DNA of 64,000 bases, from NCBI RefSeq assembly GCF_014195095.1, contig NZ_JACIBC010000003.1, forward strand, positions 372,001 through 436,000, given 5' to 3'. The notes under the pieces were generated by a model. The model ran no database searches. It was not told the origin of the DNA and worked only from the letters and a program-made list of their open reading frames with translations. Positions 26,407 to 34,776 of this stretch are shown piece by piece. The position numbers and the translations under genes are program-made. The DNA is from Rhizobium sp. BK602. GTDB lineage: Bacteria; Pseudomonadota; Alphaproteobacteria; Rhizobiales; Rhizobiaceae. Each line of letters starts with the position of its first letter. Within the stretch, counting starts at the first letter, position 1.

Positions 26407-26511
26407 CTAGAGCAATTCCAGGAAAAGTGCGTAGCGGTTTTCCGTTCGGAATTGCGTTAAAACGATAGGCTAGAGCGGTTCAGCGATACCGTGAAACGCT
26501 GAACCGCTCTA
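26407..26511. repeat. Rhizobial palindromic repeat (two inverted-repeat modules)
   Basis: The right module has perfect 15-bp arms, TAGAGCGGTTCAGCG (26471-26485) and CGCTGAACCGCTCTA (26497-26511). The left module pairs GCAATTCC with GGAATTGC (about 26412-26454) around an inner GGAAAA/TTTTCC. Such elements are dispersed in Rhizobium and Agrobacterium genomes. Here it lies between two co-oriented genes and includes the stop codon of the upstream one. It could form a strong RNA hairpin. Confidence 0.8.
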
Positions 26512-27642
26512 GAAGGCAGCTTCATAGATCGCGCGAATATCGGCGCGCGTGAGATCACGGGGATTATTGTCGAGGAGGCGCCGGATGGCAAAAGCGTCCT
26601 CCGTCATGGCGTCGAGATCGCTTCTCTCGACACCGAGGCCGGAAAGCGTCATCTCGATGCCAAGGCCGGCGCAGAAAGCATGGGCGGTATCGAAGACCGA
26701 TCGAATATCCCGCGCCCGCCCATGACCGAGGGCATCCATGATAATCACGGTCTTTTCCGGAACGGACGGGGTGTTGAAGGCCAGGACATGCGGGAAGATG
26801 AGGGCGTTGGCCGCTCCATGCGCGACATGCCAGCGTGTACCGAGCGGATAGGCAAGCGCATGGCCGCCGGCGGTATTGACCGGGCCCAGACAGAAGCCGC
26901 CATAAAGCGACGCCAGCGACAGGCCAGCGCGCGCCTCCGCATCGAAACCATCCGCGACCGCCCGCGCCAGATATCGGCCGACAAGCCGGATGCCCTCGAT
27001 CGCATAAAGATCGATCATCGGATGCGCCTTGCGGTTGGTGAAGGCCTCGACGCAATGGGCCATGGCGTCGACACCGGTCGCGGCTGTCGTGCCTGCCGGG
27101 ACGGTGAAGGTCAAAGCCGGGTCGATGACCGCGATATCGGCAAGCATGTGCAGGCTCTCGACCGCGAGCTTGGCCCTTGTGCCGGGATCGGTGACCAGCG
27201 CGCGAATGCCGGCTTCGCTGCCGGTGCCCGATGTCGTCGGCACCTGCGCCAGCGCAACGCGGCGCGGACCCCGAACCTTGTTCGGACCGACAACCTCCTG
27301 CAAAGTCTGCGGGGAGCCGGCAAGAACCGCAGCGAGCTTGGCAAGATCCATGGCGCTTCCGCCACCAAACCCCACCACAAGCTCGGCATCCGCTGCGTTT
27401 GCGACGGCAAGCACCCGGTCGAGATCGTCCGTATCCGGTTCGGGCCTGACCTCTCCAAAGACCGTCAGCTCGCCTTTCAAAGCAAGCGCATCGACACGCC
27501 TGGCATTGAAGGCATCGGAAATGACGAGAACGCGACGATAGCCTCTTTCATCCGCCCATCTGCCGAGCCGCTCCGCCGTACCCACCCCGAACTCGATCGC
27601 ATGCGGCCGGACGATTGAAATAGGCGAATCCAGATTGACCAC
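26509..27642 (-). CDS. Iron-containing alcohol dehydrogenase family protein
   Basis: A 377-residue group III (iron-type) alcohol dehydrogenase. The NAD-binding glycine motif is VVGFGGGSAMDLAKLAA (about residues 91-107), followed by QVPTTSGTGSEA and the metal-ligand region TGVDAMAHCVEAF and AHGAANALIFPHVLAF, with the late GHGRA. It reduces an aldehyde or oxidises an alcohol with NAD(P); the substrate is unknown, and maleylacetate reductase-like activity is an alternative. Start is GTG at 27642 with GGAGAGG upstream. Its TAG stop falls inside the palindromic repeat that follows. In this locus it may handle the aldehyde released by the neighbouring aldolase. Confidence 0.88.
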   Translation of the reverse strand: MVNLDSPISIVRPHAIEFGVGTAERLGRWADERGYRRVLVISDAFNARRVDALALKGELTVFGEVRPEPDTDDLDRVLAVANAADAELVVGFGGGSAMDLAKLAAVLAGSPQTLQEVVGPNKVRGPRRVALAQVPTTSGTGSEAGIRALVTDPGTRAKLAVESLHMLADIAVIDPALTFTVPAGTTAATGVDAMAHCVEAFTNRKAHPMIDLYAIEGIRLVGRYLARAVADGFDAEARAGLSLASLYGGFCLGPVNTAGGHALAYPLGTRWHVAHGAANALIFPHVLAFNTPSVPEKTVIIMDALGHGRARDIRSVFDTAHAFCAGLGIEMTLSGLGVERSDLDAMTEDAFAIRRLLDNNPRDLTRADIRAIYEAAF

Positions 27643-27699
27643 CGCACCTCTCCTTGCCTCGAATGCCGCGATATCCTCAATCGCCGCTTAGATGTAAAT

Positions 27700-27710
27700 T
27701 TGTTATACAA
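27700..27710. promoter_or_regulatory. Palindrome TTGT-TAT-ACAA, candidate GntR site
   Basis: A perfect 4-bp inverted repeat about 58 bases upstream of the alcohol dehydrogenase start, in the 122-base gap to the sialidase-like gene. The GT-N3-AC core fits FadR-type GntR sites; a GntR gene is part of this locus. Short, so weak on its own. Confidence 0.35.
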
Positions 27711-27764
27711 CGCACTTCCGCTTGGCAAGTCGCGACCCAATCTGCTTGCCAAAGCAAAAGGTGG

Positions 27765-28955
27765 TTACAAGATCGCCTCCGGCGAGAGCCGCACATATTT
27801 GATGGCGCGGCGATAATAGGTGTAGGCGATATGCAGCGCCCCATCCGGCCCCTGTACGATCGACGGATAGGAGAATTCGCGATTGAGCGAATCCTTCGAA
27901 TTGTTGCTGAGGCAATATCCATCGCCGGTATCGAGATCGATGCGGCGCGGAAAGCTCACGCCGCCATCGTTTGAAAAGGCAAGGCTGAGCGGTGCGCGCG
28001 GCACGCCCCAGACAGCCTTTGGCCGCGATGTCGAGGCCTGCACTTGCGTATCGCCCACCTCATCGTCACCGTCGATTTCATCATAGAGCGACTGCCGCCT
28101 GGCATCGGACATCAGCGCGTTCGAATGATTATAAACCATTGCGATCACGCTATTTTTTTGCCGGATAGCCTGGATGGAGGAGTTATTGTTCGGCAAATCC
28201 AGCGGCTGCGGCGCACTCCAGTTCAGGCCACCATCCGTCGAACGGCTGGAAAGCACGGACTGCGCGAAGCGGTTGCGGTAGAAGGCGACAAGATTATCGC
28301 CGTCCAACGGCACAATGTTCATGTGGACGGCGCCGAGACTGTCCGGCACCGCCGTCATTCTCCAGCTTCTACCGTGATCGCTGGACACCAGCACCCCGGC
28401 CGTATCGGCATCGCCCGTCCAGCGCTCGCCGGGCAGCCCGATGCAACGGAAGACCGGAAGCAGCCATGCACCGTCATTGTTGACGACGATCGGCTGACGC
28501 ACGAATGTGCCGGGAAGATCGCAGAGTACGCGGACGTCGCCAAACGTTCTGCCGCCATCAATCGAGATTCGGCATTTGACAACCGCGCCGTCCTGATCTC
28601 CCGATCTCTGCGACGTATAAAGAAGCCAGATATCTCCGTCAGGAGCCTTGAAAATCAGGGGATTCTGCTCCGATTTCGTCGGATCGTCGGACATTTTTTC
28701 TGGTTGCGACCAGCCTGTTGCGCCACGCGCGAGCCGTGACATGTAAATGGAAATATCGCCCATGCCCTCCATCGTGCCACCGAACCAGACGCAGGTCAGC
28801 GTTCCATCGGGAAGAAAGGCGAGATTGGCGGCATGGTTTTGAATGCAGGGAGACGGGAGATAGGCATCCGCGCGTCCCGTTTCTGCGGGATTGGCGAGGA
28901 TCTCGCCCGTCATCAGCGCCGGCACGGCGTCCGGCCGCAGGCCCGTGAACGTCAT
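27765..28955 (-). CDS. Sialidase-fold (BNR/Asp-box) protein, cytoplasmic
   Basis: A 396-residue six-bladed beta-propeller protein. Four Asp-boxes are visible: SIDGGRTF (residue 131 on), SSDHGRSW, STDGGLNW and SNDGGVSF. It belongs to the BNR_2 sialidase-like group, which covers exo-sialidases and other glycosidases or lyases acting on acidic sugars. No signal peptide is seen, so it acts on an imported molecule. The ATG at 28955 is chosen because AGGAGAGGG lies just upstream; an ATG 19 codons earlier would overlap the aldolase gene. It follows the aldolase by 10 bases. An N-acetylneuraminate lyase-like aldolase next to a sialidase fold suggests cleavage of a conjugated ulosonic acid, but true sialidase activity is not shown. 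Confidence 0.8.
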   Translation of the reverse strand: MTFTGLRPDAVPALMTGEILANPAETGRADAYLPSPCIQNHAANLAFLPDGTLTCVWFGGTMEGMGDISIYMSRLARGATGWSQPEKMSDDPTKSEQNPLIFKAPDGDIWLLYTSQRSGDQDGAVVKCRISIDGGRTFGDVRVLCDLPGTFVRQPIVVNNDGAWLLPVFRCIGLPGERWTGDADTAGVLVSSDHGRSWRMTAVPDSLGAVHMNIVPLDGDNLVAFYRNRFAQSVLSSRSTDGGLNWSAPQPLDLPNNNSSIQAIRQKNSVIAMVYNHSNALMSDARRQSLYDEIDGDDEVGDTQVQASTSRPKAVWGVPRAPLSLAFSNDGGVSFPRRIDLDTGDGYCLSNNSKDSLNREFSYPSIVQGPDGALHIAYTYYRRAIKYVRLSPEAIL

Positions 28956-28965
28956 GATCCCTCTC

Positions 28966-29871
28966 CTATGGCAACTTGGCGTAGGCGTCGGAAAGAGCGG
29001 CATGATCCGCATCGCCGACCGGCATCAGCGGCGGGCGTGTTCGCCTCCATGCCGCATTGCCCGTCTTCAACCCGATCATCGCCTTGATCGTCGGTATCTG
29101 CACATAGGAATTGGATAGGGTGCGATAGGCATTGATGCGCAATTGCGCCTGCTCCACCTCGCCGCTGTGTGTCGCGTCATGAACCTTGTCGTAGACGGTG
29201 CGCAGCGAATCCGCCACCAGATTGGACGTGGCGGTAATGCAGCCGGCGCCGCCGATCTTCAGCAGAGGCAGCAGCAGCGGATCGGCGCCAGCAAGCACGG
29301 AAAAGCCGGGATAGGCCTCGACAAGCGCCTGCATGTTGTTGAAATCGCCGGATGATTCCTTGATGCCGACGACGGTGTCAGGAAAAGCTTCGATCAATCG
29401 GCCGATCAACGATATGGAAAGCGGGACGCCGGAAACCTGGGGGATATGATAGAGGACGACCCGCAGCCGATGGTCCGCCACCCTTTCAAGCACTTCGGCA
29501 TAGGCCGCGAACAGGCCGTCGTCGGAGACGCCCTTGTAGTAGAAAGGCGGCAGCATCACCACCTTGGTGACACCGAGCGAGAGCGCGTGCCTGGTCAGTT
29601 CCACCGTTTCCGAAATGGCCGACACGCCGGTGCCGGGAAGCAGCCTGTCAGCCGCAATCCCCGCCTCCACAGCGGCTTCGAGAATTGCCCGACGCTCGCT
29701 GGAGGAAAAGGAATTCGCCTCGCCCGTCGTGCCGAGGAGCGCGACGCCATGACAGCCTCCATCAAGGAGGCGCCGGCAATGATCGACGAACAGGTTCATA
29801 TCCGGACTGCCATCGGCATTCAGCGGCGTCGCCGCCGCGCTGAAAACGCCCGCAATCTTGTGATCGGTCAT
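28966..29871 (-). CDS. DapA/NanA-family class I aldolase
   Basis: A 301-residue (beta/alpha)8 Schiff-base aldolase. GTTGEA (residues 47-52) binds the pyruvate carboxylate, Y141 in YHIPQ is the general acid/base, and K171 in VGIKESSGD forms the Schiff base. The family includes dihydrodipicolinate synthase, N-acetylneuraminate lyase and 2-keto-3-deoxy sugar-acid aldolases, all using pyruvate as one partner. Being in a catabolic locus rather than with lysine genes points to the cleavage direction, releasing pyruvate and an aldehyde. AAGGA and AGGAGG stand before the ATG. It is the first gene of the minus arm and diverges from the ABC importer. Confidence 0.88.
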   Translation of the reverse strand: MTDHKIAGVFSAAATPLNADGSPDMNLFVDHCRRLLDGGCHGVALLGTTGEANSFSSSERRAILEAAVEAGIAADRLLPGTGVSAISETVELTRHALSLGVTKVVMLPPFYYKGVSDDGLFAAYAEVLERVADHRLRVVLYHIPQVSGVPLSISLIGRLIEAFPDTVVGIKESSGDFNNMQALVEAYPGFSVLAGADPLLLPLLKIGGAGCITATSNLVADSLRTVYDKVHDATHSGEVEQAQLRINAYRTLSNSYVQIPTIKAMIGLKTGNAAWRRTRPPLMPVGDADHAALSDAYAKLP

Positions 29872-30162
29872 ATCCTTCCTCCTCGGATAGAGGCCGCACG
29901 ACGGTACGAACTCGGTCCGCCCTACCGCTTTTTCTTCACGCCATTGACTATGTTGTCAATATGACAATTTTGATGAGCATCATTGCTGGCCAACAACATA
30001 ATGAAAAATATCGATAAATTATTTGCCGTCACCGAAGTTGTCGTTTTAGAATTAATTTTTATTGACATATTTACATTATCGAGTGACTGTTTGCCGCCGC
30101 CCTGGAGCCCTTCGGGAGAGAGCGAAGGTGGGGCACTGCGGATCTAGTCACGGGAGGAACGG
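29872..30162. promoter_or_regulatory. Divergent control region of the acid-sugar locus with nested palindromes
   Basis: The 291-base AT-rich gap separates the aldolase arm from the ABC arm. ATTGAC (29943-29948) and GTCAAT (29955-29960) form one perfect repeat; TTGTCA (29953-29958) and TGACAA (29962-29967) form a second, overlapping one. Both are plausible sites for the GntR protein encoded at the end of the plus arm. A TTGACA at 30062-30067 could be a -35 for the importer, though no good -10 follows. Confidence 0.55.
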
Positions 30163-31803
30163 ATGGCTGACCGGAATGCTGCGCACAAGACGCAGATGTC
30201 GCGTCGCGATGCACTCAAGCTTGGTCTCGCGGCCGGCGTCGGGCTGACGCTGTTCGGGATGAACGCGCGCATCGTGCTCGCCGACGAAGGCCAGGTACTG
30301 AAGGTTGCCAATCCCGCTTTCGATCAGGACTGGTCGCCGCTGCGCGGCGGCGGCAGAACCTTCCGCTGGAACTCGTTCTGGTGGGCCTCGCCGATGTATT
30401 TCGACAGCGAAGGCAAGATCAAGCCCTACGTCTTCACCAGTTGGGAAACCACCGACAACAAGGTCTGGACCTTCAAGATCGACCCGAAGGCGATCTTCTC
30501 CGACGGCAGCAAGATCACCTCCGCCGACATCAAGGGCTCCTGGGAAGTCGCCTCCATGCCGAACACCAAGAGCCAGCGCGCCGATCAGGTGCTCAGCAAG
30601 GTTCAGGGTTACAAGGAGATCAGCGGCGGAGCCAGCACCGAATTGGCGGGGGTTGCCACGCCCGACGAGGGCACCGTCATCGTCACGTTGACGGATGTCG
30701 ATCCGATCTTCTTCATGCGTCTGGCCAACCATATCGCGCCGATCACCAAGGCTTCGCAATCACGCGGCAGCGATGGCGAAGAAATCATCGACTGGTACAA
30801 GCCTGAGAACAAGCCCGTCTTCTCCGGCCCCTTCAAACTGACCAGCATCGACATCGATGCCGGCAAGCTGGTGTTCGAGCCGAACGAGAATTTCTTCGGT
30901 CCGAAGCCGAAACTGGCGCGCATCGAAATCTCCTCGATCGAGGACAATGTCACCGCGACGTCCCTCATCAAGTCGGGCGAATTCAATGCGCATACCGAAC
31001 TGATCACCTCGACGATCATCCAGGATCTCGGGCCGGAATTCTCCGCCGGCCCGCTCATCCCGACCAGTCAGCATTTCTGGTTCAACATTTCGCGCGCGCC
31101 GATGAACGACCCCAAGGTTCGCCAGGCGCTGATCATGGCGGTCGACCGCGAGGGCCTCTTCAAGGCTTCCTATCCGGACGGGCCGCACAAGAAGACCGAC
31201 CAGATCCTGAACTCCGTGCCTGGCGCCGAAAATTCCGGTTTCGAGCCCTACCCTTACGATCCGGAAGGAGCCAGGAAGCTATTGGCCGAATCCAGCTATG
31301 GCGGCCCAGAGCGCCTGCCGAAGATCCTCTTCGTCGGCATTTCCGCGCCGGCCATCCAGGCGGCGGCGCAGTTCATCGCCGAGCAGTGGCGTCAGAATCT
31401 CGGCATCACCGCCGTCGACATGAAGCCGCAGCAGGACTCCTATGCCGGCCCGGACCAGAATTCGGTGCAGATCTTCCGCGACGACGTCGGCACCCGCGTG
31501 CCGGACGCCGTCTCCTATCTCGCCGGCTGCATCGCCTCGACCTCGTCGAATGCGCAGAACAAGCTTGGCGGATACAAGAACGACAAGGTCGATGCGGCGC
31601 TGACCGAAGCCGCGACCAAGGCGGCTGACGATCCGCAGCGCATCAAGCTCGCGCAGGATGCCCAGAAGATCTTCCGCGACGATTGGGCCTTCATTCCGTG
31701 GTACTCTCAGGCCATGTCGCGCTGGGCCACCAAGGAGGTCAAAGGCATGGACAAGAATCTGGATTGGCAGGTCGTGGCGCCCTGGGAGGTTTCCATCGGC
31801 TAG
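30163..31803 (+). CDS. Extracellular solute-binding protein, peptide/opine family 5, Tat-exported
   Basis: A 546-residue periplasmic protein of the DppA/OppA family (SBP_bac_5). The N-terminus has a twin-arginine signal, MSRRDALKLGLAAGVGLTLFG, ending near VLADEG, so it is exported folded. Family landmarks follow: KVANPAFDQDWSPL, WTFKIDPKAIFSDGSKITSADIKGSW, and ARKLLAESSYGGPE near the C-terminal lobe. GGGAGG lies before the ATG. This family also carries sugars and opine-like conjugates, which would fit the sugar-acid enzymes around it better than a peptide. It is the first gene of a complete importer with two permeases and two ATPases. Confidence 0.9.
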   Translation: MADRNAAHKTQMSRRDALKLGLAAGVGLTLFGMNARIVLADEGQVLKVANPAFDQDWSPLRGGGRTFRWNSFWWASPMYFDSEGKIKPYVFTSWETTDNKVWTFKIDPKAIFSDGSKITSADIKGSWEVASMPNTKSQRADQVLSKVQGYKEISGGASTELAGVATPDEGTVIVTLTDVDPIFFMRLANHIAPITKASQSRGSDGEEIIDWYKPENKPVFSGPFKLTSIDIDAGKLVFEPNENFFGPKPKLARIEISSIEDNVTATSLIKSGEFNAHTELITSTIIQDLGPEFSAGPLIPTSQHFWFNISRAPMNDPKVRQALIMAVDREGLFKASYPDGPHKKTDQILNSVPGAENSGFEPYPYDPEGARKLLAESSYGGPERLPKILFVGISAPAIQAAAQFIAEQWRQNLGITAVDMKPQQDSYAGPDQNSVQIFRDDVGTRVPDAVSYLAGCIASTSSNAQNKLGGYKNDKVDAALTEAATKAADDPQRIKLAQDAQKIFRDDWAFIPWYSQAMSRWATKEVKGMDKNLDWQVVAPWEVSIG

Positions 31804-31843
31804 GCCGACCTGACGCAACCCCGCGCCGACCAACAACTGGGAG

Positions 31844-32806
31844 ATGACCTTGTTACGCTACGTGCTGGCCCGGTTCGTCATCTGGATTCCGTCCGTCCTC
31901 ATCGTGATGCTGGCCGTCTATGCGCTGGCCTTCTACGGGGCCGGAGATCCGATCAAGCTGATCTTTCTGCGCGCGCCCGGCGATGTCGCCTACAATCCGC
32001 AGCGCATCGAGGCCATTCGCGAGAGTGCCGGGCTGAACAAGCCTTTCATCGTCCAGTTCGGCCTCTACATCTGGAACCTGCTGCACGGCCAGTTCGGCAA
32101 TTCCCTGACCTCCGGCCGCTCGGTCTGGGCGATGGTCTCGGCCGCGGCCCCCGTCTCCTTCCAGCTTGCGCTCTGTTCCATCATCCTGACGACGATCATC
32201 GCCATCCCGCTCGGGATGATCGCCGCCATGAACCAGAACTCACGCGCAGACTATGCGATCCTCGGTTCGGCGCTGTTTCTTTGGGCGATTCCCGCCTATG
32301 TGGCCGGCCCGTTGCTGATGGTCGGGCTGATCGTCCTTCTGCCGGGCGTCAAGGTGCCCTACGGCTGGGGCGGCGTTTTCGACCTGCGCATTCTGCTGCC
32401 GCTGATCGTGCTCTCCTTTCAGCCGATCGCGCTCATCGTGCGCCAGACGCGCGCCGCCGTGATCGAAATTCTTTCGGAGGATTTCGTCCGCACCGCCCGT
32501 GCCAAGGGCGTTCCGGAGATCATCGTCGCGCTGCGCCATATACTGCGGCCGGTCCTGACGCCCATCGTCACGCAGCTTGGGCTCATCATGATCATCATCG
32601 TCAACGGCGCGATCTTCGTCGAGCTCGTCTTCGGCCTGCCTGGTCTCGGCCGGCTGACGGTGCAAGCGCTGATCAACTCGGATTATCCCGTCATTCTGGC
32701 GATCACGCTCATCGGCTCGTTCCTGGTCATGCTCTCGAACCTTCTGGTCGACGTGCTTTACCCGCTGCTTGATCCGCGCGCCAACGACGCAAGAAGGAGC
32801 CGCTGA
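31844..32806 (+). CDS. ABC transporter permease, DppB/OppB type
   Basis: A 320-residue permease with the DppB-type N-terminal helix (YVLARFVIWIPSVLIVML), an extracytoplasmic loop, about six helices and the ATPase-docking EAA region SEDFVRTARAKGVPEIIVALRHIL. The ATG at 31844 directly abuts its GGGAG, while a TTG at 31850 has a six-base spacing and would give MLRYVLARF; the true start may be that TTG. It pairs with the DppC-type protein encoded next, whose start lies three bases past this stop. Confidence 0.9.
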   Translation: MTLLRYVLARFVIWIPSVLIVMLAVYALAFYGAGDPIKLIFLRAPGDVAYNPQRIEAIRESAGLNKPFIVQFGLYIWNLLHGQFGNSLTSGRSVWAMVSAAAPVSFQLALCSIILTTIIAIPLGMIAAMNQNSRADYAILGSALFLWAIPAYVAGPLLMVGLIVLLPGVKVPYGWGGVFDLRILLPLIVLSFQPIALIVRQTRAAVIEILSEDFVRTARAKGVPEIIVALRHILRPVLTPIVTQLGLIMIIIVNGAIFVELVFGLPGLGRLTVQALINSDYPVILAITLIGSFLVMLSNLLVDVLYPLLDPRANDARRSR

Positions 32807-32809
32807 CCC

Positions 32810-33769
32810 ATGTCCGCCGTCCCCCTTTCCCCGATCGTCAGCGAGGAAGAGCAGCCGGTCAGCCTGTGGCGCGACGCCTGGTTTCGCCTGAAGCGCAACA
32901 AGCTCGCCCTCTTCGGCCTGTTCGTGGTGGCGCTCCTCGCCTTCGCCGCGATCTTCGGTCCGTATCTGACGCCCTATGACTATCTGAGCCAGAATCTGCA
33001 GGCGCGAAATGCGTCCCCTTCCCTGCACAATCTCTTCGGCACCGATGACCTCGGCCGCGACGTTTTCAGCCGCGTCGTCTTCGGCACGCGCACCGCCTTC
33101 CTGGTGGCAGTCGTCGTCACCTTCATCGCCTTGCTGATCGGCCTCGTGCTCGGCACTATCGCCGGCTTCTTCGGCAATCCCTTCGACCGCGCCATCATGT
33201 GGCTGACGGATATGACCATGTCGGTCCCGAACCTGCTGCTGGTCGTCGTCATCAACGCCTCGCTGAAGTCGCCGATCTCCAAATGGATGGAGGCGCGCTA
33301 CATGGCGACGCTCAATCCCTTCTATCGCGAAACCATATGGGTCGACTTCATGCTGGTCTTCGGCTCGATGGCGCTGATTTCCTGGCCACCCTATGCGCGG
33401 CTTGTCCGCGCCCAGGTCCTGTCGATCCGCGGCCGGCCCTATGTCACGGCGGCCCAGGCGCTCGGCCTTTCCAACTGGATCATCATGAAGCGCTATGTCG
33501 TTCCCAATGCGCTCGGGCCGCTGATCGTCTCCGTCAGCGCCGGGCTCGGAACCGCCATGGTGCTGGAAAGCGCCTTCAGCTTCCTCGGCATCGGCGTCAA
33601 TCCGCCGACGCCGAGCTGGGGCAACATGATTTCCGACGGCCTGCGCGTCTGGCAGCATTATCCCCATCTGCTTGCCGCGCCGGCGGCCGTCCTAGGCCTT
33701 GCTTCGATCGCCTTCAGCTTCCTCGGCGACGGCCTCAACGACGCCCTTAATCCGCGAGGCAGCAAATGA
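32810..33769 (+). CDS. ABC transporter permease, DppC/OppC type
   Basis: A 319-residue permease with the OppC N-terminal segment (WFRLKRNKLALFGLFVVALLAF), the LFGTDDLGRDVFSRVVFGTRTAF motif typical of DppC proteins, and the docking loop VTAAQALGLSNWIIMKRYVVPNAL. An insert near residues 150-180 (KSPISKWMEARYMATLNPFY) is longer than in E. coli DppC. AAGGAG stands before the ATG. Its stop overlaps the next ATPase start in an ATGA junction. Confidence 0.9.
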   Translation: MSAVPLSPIVSEEEQPVSLWRDAWFRLKRNKLALFGLFVVALLAFAAIFGPYLTPYDYLSQNLQARNASPSLHNLFGTDDLGRDVFSRVVFGTRTAFLVAVVVTFIALLIGLVLGTIAGFFGNPFDRAIMWLTDMTMSVPNLLLVVVINASLKSPISKWMEARYMATLNPFYRETIWVDFMLVFGSMALISWPPYARLVRAQVLSIRGRPYVTAAQALGLSNWIIMKRYVVPNALGPLIVSVSAGLGTAMVLESAFSFLGIGVNPPTPSWGNMISDGLRVWQHYPHLLAAPAAVLGLASIAFSFLGDGLNDALNPRGSK

Positions 33770-34776
33770 CCGGCGCGAACGGAACCAATGAACGCCTGCT
33801 CGATGTCCGCGGCCTGACCGTCGAAATCGCCGGTCGCAACGGCCCCGCCGTCGTCGTCGACGGCATCGATCTCCATGTCGACAAGGGCGAAACGCTTGGC
33901 GTCGTCGGCGAGTCCGGCTGCGGCAAGAGCCTGACGATGCTGAGCCTGATGCGGCTCCTGCCGAACAAGATCAGGGTGACGAAGGGAAGCGCGCATTTCG
34001 ATGGCCGCGATCTGCAAACCATGTCGAACCGTGAGCTGCGCAAGGTGCGCGGCGGCGATATCGGTTTCGTCTTTCAGGACCCGATGACCTCGCTCAACCC
34101 GGTGATGCGGATCGGCGATCAGATCTGCGAACCGCTGGTCTATCATCGCGGAATCGGCAAGGCCGAGGCCCGTGTCCGCGCCATCGAGCTGCTTCGCCTC
34201 GTCGGTATCCCCGGCCCGGAGGAGCGTCTGCAATCCTATCCGCATGAGCTGTCCGGCGGCATGCGCCAGCGTGTGATGATCGCGATCGGTCTTGCCTGCA
34301 ATCCGAAGCTGCTGATCGCCGACGAGCCGACGACGGCACTCGATGTCACGATCCAGGCGCAGATCGTCGATCTGGTGAAGGATCTGCGCGCGCGGCTCGG
34401 CATGTCCGTCGTCTGGATCACCCACGATCTGGCGCTGATCGCCGGTCTCGTCGATCGTGTCGCCGTGCTCTACGCCGGCACCGTCGTCGAGGATGCGCCC
34501 GTCGACGAGCTCTATGCCCGTCCGAGCCACCCCTATACGCGCGGCCTGCTCGCCTCGATCCCGAAACTGTCGCATGCGCCGGCAACCCGGTTGAGCTCGA
34601 TCGGCGGAACGCCGCCCGAACCCGGCCGCCGTCCCAAGGGCTGCCCATTTGCGCCGCGCTGTCCCGTTGCGGAGGCCATCTGCCATGAACAGGTGCCGAA
34701 GCTGGAGCCGCTGAGCGGAGCTGGAAGCCACCGCATCGCCTGCTTCGTCGTGCAAAAGATGCAGGAGGCTGCATAA
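33766..34776 (+). CDS. ABC transporter ATP-binding protein, DppD/OppD type
   Basis: A 336-residue ATPase with Walker [16 protein letters not shown]-loop [14 protein letters not shown], signature [15 protein letters not shown], Walker [13 protein letters not shown] and H-loop [12 protein letters not shown]. The C-terminal extension with the cysteine cluster of oligopeptide ATPases ([16 protein letters not shown], plus a last Cys in RIACF) is present and may bind an iron-sulfur cluster. It forms a heterodimer with the protein encoded next, whose start overlaps this stop by one base. Confidence 0.93.
   Translation: MTGANGTNERLLDVRGLTVEIAGRNGPAVVVDGIDLHVDKGETLGVVGESGCGKSLTMLSLMRLLPNKIRVTKGSAHFDGRDLQTMSNRELRKVRGGDIGFVFQDPMTSLNPVMRIGDQICEPLVYHRGIGKAEARVRAIELLRLVGIPGPEERLQSYPHELSGGMRQRVMIAIGLACNPKLLIADEPTTALDVTIQAQIVDLVKDLRARLGMSVVWITHDLALIAGLVDRVAVLYAGTVVEDAPVDELYARPSHPYTRGLLASIPKLSHAPATRLSSIGGTPPEPGRRPKGCPFAPRCPVAEAICHEQVPKLEPLSGAGSHRIACFVVQKMQEAA

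Noticed and set aside
32240..33667. A 475-codon open frame on the minus strand
   Set aside because: It lies antisense to two permease genes and its translation is mostly charged, repetitive residues without any recognisable domain.
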